NCBI GenBank assembly: GCA_017453255.1
Contig: JAFTKN010000012.1
Coordinates: 1 to 56,033 of the forward strand
Direction: 5' to 3'
DNA: 56,033 nt
From: Clostridia bacterium
GTDB lineage: Bacteria > Bacillota > Clostridia > Oscillospirales > CAG-272
Numbering within the stretch: position 1 is the stretch's first letter; the number at the start of each line of letters is the position of its first letter. The notes beneath the pieces are model-generated. The model saw only the letters and a list, made by a program, of their open reading frames with translations. It had not been told where the DNA came from and ran no database searches. The translations under genes were made by a program, and so were the position numbers. Positions 50,301 through 56,033 of the stretch are shown here, piece after piece.

Positions 50301-52947
50301 CATACTTATAGGTTATTTCATAGTTCTCAGTTGTTTCCTCAGCATTTGCCCACATTTGAGCCTCAAAGTAGTTCAGACTGCTGTCGGCATCTGTTTGTGT
50401 GCCTGTAAAGGTATAGGTTATTTTCTGGTCAGGAGCTAAGCCCATTCCCTCAGTATCACTTACATACGCCTCGTGCTTAATAAGCTCGCTTCCATCATAA
50501 ATCTTTTCATCATCTAAGGACACAAGTGTAATTGGACGCTTATTAACCTTAAGCTCGCCATATTCATAGCTTATTTCATAGTTTTCAGTTGTTTCCTCGG
50601 TATCAGCCCACATTTGAGCCTCAAAGTAGTTATAGCCAATTCCTGCATTGGTTTGTGTGCCTGTAAAGGTATATGTTACTTTCTGATTTGGAGCTAAGCC
50701 CATTCCCTCAGTATCGCTTATATATGCCTCATTTTTAACAAGCTCGCTACCATCATAATACTTTTCGCCACTTTCTGAAATAACTGTAATTGGTCGTTTT
50801 TCTATTTCTAATATACCGACTTCGGTATTTATCTTATAGTTATCAATTACGCTATTTCCATCTGCATCCTCAATTGTGACGTTTGTAATAACGTTATAAC
50901 CGATGCCTGCATTTTTCCTTGAGCCTTCTATTGTAACGCTTTCCTTTTGATTGGGTGCTATTTTCGGCTCAGAAATTGTATAGCTATTACAGCTTTTTGT
51001 TGTTCCGTCATAAATTTCACAAATACTGCCTGCAGTAATTGTAATTTCTCTATATAAAATTCTTAATTCGTGGGGAGAATTGTAGGTAATATCATAGTTT
51101 GAGCTCTTATCTGCTTCACCCTCAAATATAGCTATTTTAATAGCATTATCTACAGCGCCAACATTTGTAATTCTACCCTTTTCTAAATACTTAACAGTAT
51201 GCTTTGAAAGAACATCAAGCTCTGAATAAAGAACATATTCCTCTAAGCTAAGCTCTGTTCCGTCATATATTCTTTCATAGCCCTTTCCTGCAATTGTAAT
51301 AGGACGCTTAATAACCTCTAAGGAGCCATATGTAATTACAAAGTTGTAATTTTTAGTTACGTCACTTCCGTTATGAGTAATTATAGCACTCATTACATTT
51401 TCTGCTTTTTCAACGTCAATAAGCTCTATATCAAAGCTTGCCTCAATTACCTGCTCAGGTGCAAGAGAGCCTGAAAGGATTTCATAGCTTGAGCCCTTAA
51501 ATATTTCTCCATCATAAATATGGACCTCGTCCTTTGATTTAATACTTAATTCGCGCTTTAAAATCTCTAATGTTCCATACTCATATGCAATTTCATAGCT
51601 TTCTGTTACATCTATTTCGCCAGACATAATTTTAAATTCAACATTGTTGTTTATCTTAGTATCTGTCGCATCTGTTAGCTGAGTACTGCTTATAGCGTTA
51701 ATTGTATTTCCGTCTATTAGCTCTGTCGGGTCATTTAAAATATAGCCGATATTTTCGTGGCTCATTCCATCATAAACCCACACGTCGCTTGCAGTGGTTA
51801 TAGATATTTTCTTTTTTGTTACCGATAAGCTTCCATTTACAAATGTTATTGTGTAATTAGAGGTTACATCGTTTCCGTCTTGGTCTAAGATGGAAACAAC
51901 CATCTTATTTTCAACGGTTGAGAAATATCTAATCTCCGTGCTCTCATTGACAACAACCTTATGTCCCTCTACGATAGGTGTGCTTTCGTCTATTTTAAAA
52001 TCTGTTACTGTGTGATTTTTGTCATCAAATTCAAATTCACCGCTACCTGTGTGGATAGTTATAGGTCTTGGAGTTACTGTAATGCTTCCCTTTATTACTG
52101 TAATGTCATAGTTTCCTGTTACATCCTTTCCGTCTGGAGAGGTTATAACAAACAAGCTTTCAGGTGAGTTTACAATAGTTCCTATTCCAATCTGTGATGG
52201 ATATTTTTCTGCCTTAATTTTATCGTCAAAGGCAAGAGGTGTATTGTCAGACACGGTATAATCCTCAGCCTTTAATTCCTTTCCATCATATGCACCAGAG
52301 GTTGAATCAATCGTTATGGTTATAGGACGCTTAACAAAGCTTATTGCATCGTCTGTCTTTACAATTATGTTATAAGAGCCTGTGACATTTACGCCCTCAC
52401 TATTTGTAATAGTGATTGCTTCCTTTTTTGGATAAATAGTTGTTACTGTCTGCGTTCTATCGCCATATATAAAATCACTACAGGATATTTTGTCCCCTTC
52501 TACTATTGAATCGACCTTAACGCTTGGCGTATTTCCATATACTATAGCCTCCTCCTGTACCTCTATGTTAATTGTTTTTGGTACTATAGAGAAGCTAAAC
52601 TCGGAGCTATAGCGTCTTGAGCCGAAGCTACCATATGCTACTGCCCTTACCTTATATTTTCCTACGTCTATTGGTGCTTTGTTTGTCCACTCTTCCTCGT
52701 TTTCATTTAAGTACTCATAGTCAACATTTGAAAATAGCGCACCTGCATTTATATCAATTCTTTCACCATATACGTATGTATCATTACTTATGCCTGCATT
52801 AAGGATAATTCCCTTTGTGGCAAGGAAGCTTGCAAGCAATACCACAATTATAGACGCAACAGAGATAATCAGTACCTTAAATTTACTGATTTTCTCTAAT
52901 ATGCGTATAAATTTTGACATTTTATTTTTATATTCTTGATATAGCAT
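47344..52947 (-). CDS. Giant membrane-anchored MBG-repeat surface protein
   Basis: 1867 residues. A basic N-terminus and one transmembrane helix (about 24-48) with no cleavage site suggest an N-terminal membrane anchor; no LPXTG signal closes the protein. Almost all the rest is about twenty repeats of 75-90 residues, each with the MBG pattern: K-x-YDGT-x-L near the start, G-H...V in the middle, T-N-x-G-x-x-x-N, then DVTxNYxIxxxxGxLxVxKRPITI at the end. MBG modules form beta-rich stalks in large adhesins. It lies 22 bases after the transglutaminase-MBG gene and AGGA precedes the ATG. It is likely an adhesive or spacing fibre at the cell surface. Confidence 0.88.
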   Translation of the reverse strand: MLYQEYKNKMSKFIRILEKISKFKVLIISVASIIVVLLASFLATKGIILNAGISNDTYVYGERIDINAGALFSNVDYEYLNENEEEWTNKAPIDVGKYKVRAVAYGSFGSRRYSSEFSFSIVPKTINIEVQEEAIVYGNTPSVKVDSIVEGDKISCSDFIYGDRTQTVTTIYPKKEAITITNSEGVNVTGSYNIIVKTDDAISFVKRPITITIDSTSGAYDGKELKAEDYTVSDNTPLAFDDKIKAEKYPSQIGIGTIVNSPESLFVITSPDGKDVTGNYDITVIKGSITVTPRPITIHTGSGEFEFDDKNHTVTDFKIDESTPIVEGHKVVVNESTEIRYFSTVENKMVVSILDQDGNDVTSNYTITFVNGSLSVTKKKISITTASDVWVYDGMSHENIGYILNDPTELIDGNTINAISSTQLTDATDTKINNNVEFKIMSGEIDVTESYEIAYEYGTLEILKRELSIKSKDEVHIYDGEIFKGSSYEILSGSLAPEQVIEASFDIELIDVEKAENVMSAIITHNGSDVTKNYNFVITYGSLEVIKRPITIAGKGYERIYDGTELSLEEYVLYSELDVLSKHTVKYLEKGRITNVGAVDNAIKIAIFEGEADKSSNYDITYNSPHELRILYREITITAGSICEIYDGTTKSCNSYTISEPKIAPNQKESVTIEGSRKNAGIGYNVITNVTIEDADGNSVIDNYKINTEVGILEIEKRPITVISESGEKYYDGSELVKNEAYISDTEGMGLAPNQKVTYTFTGTQTNAGIGYNYFEAQMWADTEETTENYEISYEYGELKVNKRPITLVSLDDEKIYDGSELIKHEAYVSDTEGMGLAPDQKITYTFTGTQTDADSSLNYFEAQMWANAEETTENYEITYKYGTLLVNKRPILVVSGSKSKVYDGIELYCLDATVSVKEGKYPLVSGHRLNIVSYAEIINAESIENVIEVLVVDEYYSDKTPNYDIEYSFGTLEITKRNITINTASDSKMYDGTELTNNSFTIDSGVDCGLAYGKNGQIISVIIDGTITFKGEAKNTVKSVTIYDGEEIVTDNYNVIINEGTLKITARPITITADDKEKEYDGRALTGSTVTVGGEGLSPTDFILVTFIGSQTKPGTSEVKVESWTIFNGEIDATDSYELLGLFDGTLTVTPREITIVASSDTKIYDAEPLTNSTYSEIKGSGLVRGHSISSIDVLGSITNVGVCDNVPSNAIIVDNDGNDVTDCYSISYENGTLEVTKRPIVVITGGAEKLYDGLPLTNETGYVSDEHDMGLVTGHTAIVITTGSGVDAGEYENSFTISITDGIEDVTANYDPQPQLGVLKINPIDLYFKTEGGEAVYTGNALINSEYTYIGGTPLAGHRIDSVYTTGSQLVAGESNNTLSVTLLDENDNDVTINYRINVEYGTLKVTKRPIKVATGSASKIYDGTPLTYDEASYEELDLTLPSIVDGHIIGIKATGTITNIGKTNNTYEFKAILNDMDVSESFEVVEEALGTLEITPPPLVFESESSTKEYDGLPFDYEYASLVSGMLASGHRVVYSFTGTLTNAGTAENTFTVKIVDIDTREDVTSYYPSIDYVYGSLEVTPKPITIKAPSDVKEYDGTPLYSPLEVLDPYQSLQDLNLIFGESRFTWEVIAPSAEITDIGELQYIIKSDCFQIYFDGEAVPMTNFDITCEEGTLRIVENLVIINLWELQKYYDGTPLSYEENYWYLEENPYGLTIEFKLFGSLTNAGSLDNDELLELCKDRIIIYKDGVDVTNQYEVAFEGAPLTVHKRFIEITVASAQKVYNKEPLIAHSYTISKGSLVDGHYIDPQSIVYLDSQTEIGISPNTINANSLKILDRNGNDVTDNYFVSVIDGVLEVIEDKNQK

Positions 52948-52969
52948 AGCTTCCTGCCTTATTTTTTGA

Positions 52970-55876
52970 TTAATATACTGTCAGCTTTCCGTGCTTGAAT
53001 ACGATAATGTAATTCTTCGTTACCTCTGTGCCTGTTGCGTCATAGATTTTAACGTCCTCAACTGCATTATCCGATATTCCTCTAACTGTTTGCGAGCCAG
53101 CTATTGTCACAAGCGCTGTTTGTCCCTCACAAAGCGAGCCCTCTATAATATCCCAGTCATCACATACAAGCTCTGTTCCGTCATACGACTTTGAGGCAGT
53201 TGCTGCCTCAACTGTAATTTGTCTGCGACTTATAGTCAAAAAGCCGAATTTCTGAATTATTTTGTATCTGACGTCAACGTTTTCCTCTCCGTCCATTACA
53301 GCTACAGAGAATTGGTTTACAACAGAGCTTACATCTGTAGCTGAGCTGTTAAAGGTTACTACTAACCTGTGTGTGTCCTCAAGTAGCTCAGCTCCATCTC
53401 CATTTTCTCCTGTGCCAAAGGTATATCCATCTGCTTCAGGGTATAATGGGGTTGTATCATAAACCTTTGAAAAGCTCTTACTTGTTACAATTAACTCAGT
53501 TTCATAAACATGTAAATCTGCATCTTTAAAATTATATTCGAAATTCTCGGATATATCGTTTCCGTTTTCGTCAAACACATTAAAGGTGTCTATTTCTACC
53601 TTTGAAATGCCTACTCCGTCCTGCTGACCCTTTAAGGTGTAGGAATAGGTATATCCGTGGTTTTCTAAGTAAGTATTAACTTTTTTATCAAGTGAAATTT
53701 CTCCGTGGGGGTCAACAACGAATAGGCTTCCATCATATTTATGCTCAACCTTTACAGGATTTCCAGAGATAACAAACTTTTCTACCTCTGTACCATCCTT
53801 GTCTGTTGTATCGTCACTTGTATCATCGTCTGTAGTTTCGTCCTTATCGGTTGTATCATCTGTAGGTTCGTCATTATCATTTGTGTCGTCGGTTTCCCCG
53901 TCCTCGCCTGGCTTTGGCTCTCCATCTTCACCTGGCATTGGCTCACCCTCTTCGTCTTCCTCGCCACCACCTGGTGTTTCACCGTCATCGATTTCGTCCT
54001 CTTCCTCGCTTGGCTGTTCTTCAATGTCACCACCGACATTACCACCAGCGCCACCGCCTGTTACCTCAACTGTTACCCAGCCTGTGCCGTCAAGATAAAT
54101 CTCAACCCATGCGTGACCATTCATTACAGTTACGTCACTCCACTCGCCCTCAACTGCCTGTGCGGCATAGCCGATAGTATAACGAGCAGGTATTCCTAAG
54201 GTACGGTATAAAACAGTTGCCGCTGCTGCATAGTGCCTACATACGCCCTCCTTATATTTAGAAAGAAAGGCGACTGCGATATCGCTTTCTGATTCTAAGG
54301 CTGTATCATAATCTAAATTATAAGTTGCACTTCCCTGAATAAATTTAGCTACCTTAGCTATTATGTCGCTATCACTCTTATCAAAGTCGTTTTGTGTGAT
54401 AAGAAGCTCCATATATTGCTTTGTAGATTTAGGCACATCAAGATAGTTTTCGTAAACGAACTCTCTATACGCTCTTTCGTATTCTCTGTATTCCTTGGAA
54501 ACACCTGAAAGATTTGTGCCCTTTAATGCGTTATAGTTATAATAATAGGCTGAATAGATATCTGCTGATGCACCAATATTATAAATATCATTTGATTGAA
54601 TTACATAATTTAGCATATCCATATCAAGATGAGCTGGCAACACATAATTCTTAGTTGGATTATCTATCTTTACTGCCTTGCTTATATATCCAGAGTTCTT
54701 AAGTGATAAGCCTGTTAAATAGTTTGCACTATATTGGTTGTCTATTAGCTTATCGTATGCAGGCACGTCGTAATCCCAGCCTGTTCCCTTATAGCTTCCA
54801 TAGCTTTGCAAGCGTAGATAAAGAGTACAGCTTTCGTTTGCGAATATGCTCATTACAACCTTGTTTTCCTCTTCGCTTTTATTGCCTGTATCATCTCCCA
54901 TATCGTTGTCTGTATCATCGGTACCGTTCCCGTTTCCATAATCCTCTCCTGGTAATGGAACTGTGTCCTCCTCTGGATTTGGCTCTGGCTGTGGAGGAAC
55001 TTCGTTTGGATCAAATACAACAAGCATACCAAGCTGATAATTTATTTTGTAGTTTGGGGCTACGTCATTATTTTCGCTATCAAGGATTTTTACACCACCA
55101 ACAGTATTTTCGCTTGTTCCAAGCTCTGTTTGGCTTCCTGTAACCTCTAATTCGAGCGTGTGCCCCTCTACCATATTATCCAGTGGCTCAAGCTCCCAGC
55201 TTTCACAACGGAGTGCCTCTCCGTCATATTCCTTTCTATCACTTCCTGTACGGATTGTGATTTTAAGGGGCTTTACCTTTAATTCGCCACAAGCCATAGA
55301 CACCTGATAGAAGCGACTTACGTCATTTCCCTCCTCATCATTGATGATTACGTCATATATATTCTTGCTTGTGCCCGCATTGGTTTGTGTGCCTTTTATC
55401 TTGAAATCTATAGTATGGCCACTTAAAAGCTCACCATAAATAAGGCTAACCTCATCATTTGTAAGAGGTGTTCCGTCATAGCTTTTTTCCCCTCCACCTG
55501 ATTTGGTTGTTAGCTGGATAGGATTTACTCTTAGCTTTCCATATCTGATTTCTATATTGTACTCATGTGATACGTCGTTTCCGTTTTCGTCGTAAATGAT
55601 AGCTGTCATATAGTTATCGCTTTCGCCTACATCTACTTGAGAACCATAAACATTAGCCTCAACCCTGTGTCCCTGCTTTAAGCCGCCATATAGAATATCC
55701 CATTCATTACTTGAAAGGGCGCTTCCGTCGTAAAACTTATCAGCATTACCAGAAGCTATTATTAAGCTATCGTTCTGAGCATTAAATGCTCCTACTGCTA
55801 TTAAAACTACAAAAACTGTAAGAGTAAGCATTATTCCTATTATTGCCGACATGACAATAAGGCTTTTTTTCTTCAT
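52970..55876 (-). CDS. MBG-repeat surface protein with embedded transglutaminase-like domain
   Basis: 968 residues. An N-terminal transmembrane helix (about 8-32) is followed by three MBG repeats (about 35-285), an acidic linker, a helical region, and a transglutaminase-like domain with Cys546 in KEGVCRHYAAA and His588 in NGHAWVEIYLDG. The third position, usually Asp, is Glu604 in WVTVEVTGG. A long Asp/Glu/Thr-rich linker (about 620-715) precedes two or three more MBG-like modules. Such domains act as cysteine peptidases or cross-linkers. AAGGTGG precedes the ATG. It may process or cross-link its MBG neighbour; that is inferred from position. Confidence 0.88.
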   Translation of the reverse strand: MKKKSLIVMSAIIGIMLTLTVFVVLIAVGAFNAQNDSLIIASGNADKFYDGSALSSNEWDILYGGLKQGHRVEANVYGSQVDVGESDNYMTAIIYDENGNDVSHEYNIEIRYGKLRVNPIQLTTKSGGGEKSYDGTPLTNDEVSLIYGELLSGHTIDFKIKGTQTNAGTSKNIYDVIINDEEGNDVSRFYQVSMACGELKVKPLKITIRTGSDRKEYDGEALRCESWELEPLDNMVEGHTLELEVTGSQTELGTSENTVGGVKILDSENNDVAPNYKINYQLGMLVVFDPNEVPPQPEPNPEEDTVPLPGEDYGNGNGTDDTDNDMGDDTGNKSEEENKVVMSIFANESCTLYLRLQSYGSYKGTGWDYDVPAYDKLIDNQYSANYLTGLSLKNSGYISKAVKIDNPTKNYVLPAHLDMDMLNYVIQSNDIYNIGASADIYSAYYYNYNALKGTNLSGVSKEYREYERAYREFVYENYLDVPKSTKQYMELLITQNDFDKSDSDIIAKVAKFIQGSATYNLDYDTALESESDIAVAFLSKYKEGVCRHYAAAATVLYRTLGIPARYTIGYAAQAVEGEWSDVTVMNGHAWVEIYLDGTGWVTVEVTGGGAGGNVGGDIEEQPSEEEDEIDDGETPGGGEEDEEGEPMPGEDGEPKPGEDGETDDTNDNDEPTDDTTDKDETTDDDTSDDTTDKDGTEVEKFVISGNPVKVEHKYDGSLFVVDPHGEISLDKKVNTYLENHGYTYSYTLKGQQDGVGISKVEIDTFNVFDENGNDISENFEYNFKDADLHVYETELIVTSKSFSKVYDTTPLYPEADGYTFGTGENGDGAELLEDTHRLVVTFNSSATDVSSVVNQFSVAVMDGEENVDVRYKIIQKFGFLTISRRQITVEAATASKSYDGTELVCDDWDIIEGSLCEGQTALVTIAGSQTVRGISDNAVEDVKIYDATGTEVTKNYIIVFKHGKLTVY

Positions 55877-55891
55877 TTTTGCACCACCTTA

Positions 55892-56033
55892 CTAAATAGT
55901 TCTTTGCAAACGAGCCATAAATGCCTTGCAAAGTGGCATACGGTCGTGTCCAAATACCTGATCAAGATATGCTATTAGTCCACTTGCCGCACTTCTTAGG
56001 TATATCGGATTTTGCATTTCAAGCTTTCTTAAT
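55892..56033 (-). CDS. C-terminal end of an unidentified gene (truncated by window edge)
   Basis: 47 codons are open up to the window edge, ending in a TAG at 55892-55894; the end reads LDQVFGHDRMPLCKAFMARL then QRTI. It is helical and soluble, without a recognised motif. It ends 15 bases before the next gene's ATG, so it is probably the preceding gene of the same operon. Confidence 0.5.
   Translation of the reverse strand, partial: LRKLEMQNPIYLRSAASGLIAYLDQVFGHDRMPLCKAFMARLQRTI

Noticed and set aside
53741..54199. Overlapping plus- and minus-strand ORFs over the acidic linker
   Set aside because: They are products of the repetitive Asp/Glu/Thr codons of the transglutaminase-MBG gene read in other frames.
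47344..55876. Possible sortase-anchored adhesins
   Set aside because: No LPXTG-like motif, hydrophobic tail or basic C-terminus is present in either MBG protein.

Overview
The window looks like a chromosomal segment of a low-GC, Gram-positive gut-type member of the Clostridia, probably uncultured. Supporting signs are strong AGGAGG ribosome-binding sites, housekeeping promoters close to TTGACA-17-TATAAT (often with an extended TG), many intrinsic terminators, lipoprotein signal peptides, giant MBG-repeat surface proteins and AT-rich spacers. I saw no rRNA, tRNA, CRISPR array or transposase.

Region 1 (1-12.3 kb) is a defence island. It opens with a tyrosine recombinase and an XRE regulator on the plus strand. 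Facing them is a minus-strand block: RdrA-like ATPase, then RdrB-like adenosine deaminase (the RADAR anti-phage pair). Next comes a 91-residue basic protein and a 696-residue protein with an HExxH motif, and these last two have their own consensus promoter. A candidate structured RNA lies divergently upstream of rdrA, followed by small palindromes and a second XRE regulator built like the first. The HExxH unit is not one of the RADAR accessories I know (SLATT-type membrane protein or Csx27), so it is the best candidate for something new.

Region 2 (12.3-28.6 kb) is carbohydrate catabolism: a Gfo/Idh/MocA oxidoreductase, a SASA-type esterase, a beta-helix protein with a GIY-YIG-like N-terminus and a PDZ-like C-terminus, a predicted TIM-barrel glycosidase, a YgjV membrane protein, a GH2 glycosidase, an (alpha/alpha)-barrel glycosidase and an FAD oxidoreductase. 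None of the enzymes has an evident signal peptide, so they probably act on imported oligosaccharides. Several have individual promoters with palindromes. Inserted in this block (17.5-20.2 kb) is a small accessory operon (WG-repeat protein, unknown protein, predicted nuclease, small beta-rich protein) bracketed by duplicated sequence, and there is a family of intergenic hairpin repeats.

Region 3 (28.7-42.5 kb) is an envelope module. A consensus promoter drives a tightly overlapping operon (membrane protein, MoxR ATPase, DUF58 protein, BatA-like VWA protein, dual-VWA membrane protein, lipoprotein), followed by a separately promoted 1277-residue modular lipoprotein.

Region 4 (42.6-47.3 kb) holds a glutathione peroxidase behind an OhrR-type operator, an operon of flavodoxin-like reductase, HAD phosphatase, glycerophosphodiester phosphodiesterase and glycerol-1-phosphate dehydrogenase, and a ferritin.

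Region 5 (47.3-56.0 kb) has two very large membrane-anchored MBG-repeat proteins, one carrying an embedded transglutaminase-like domain, preceded by the end of another gene that runs off the window.
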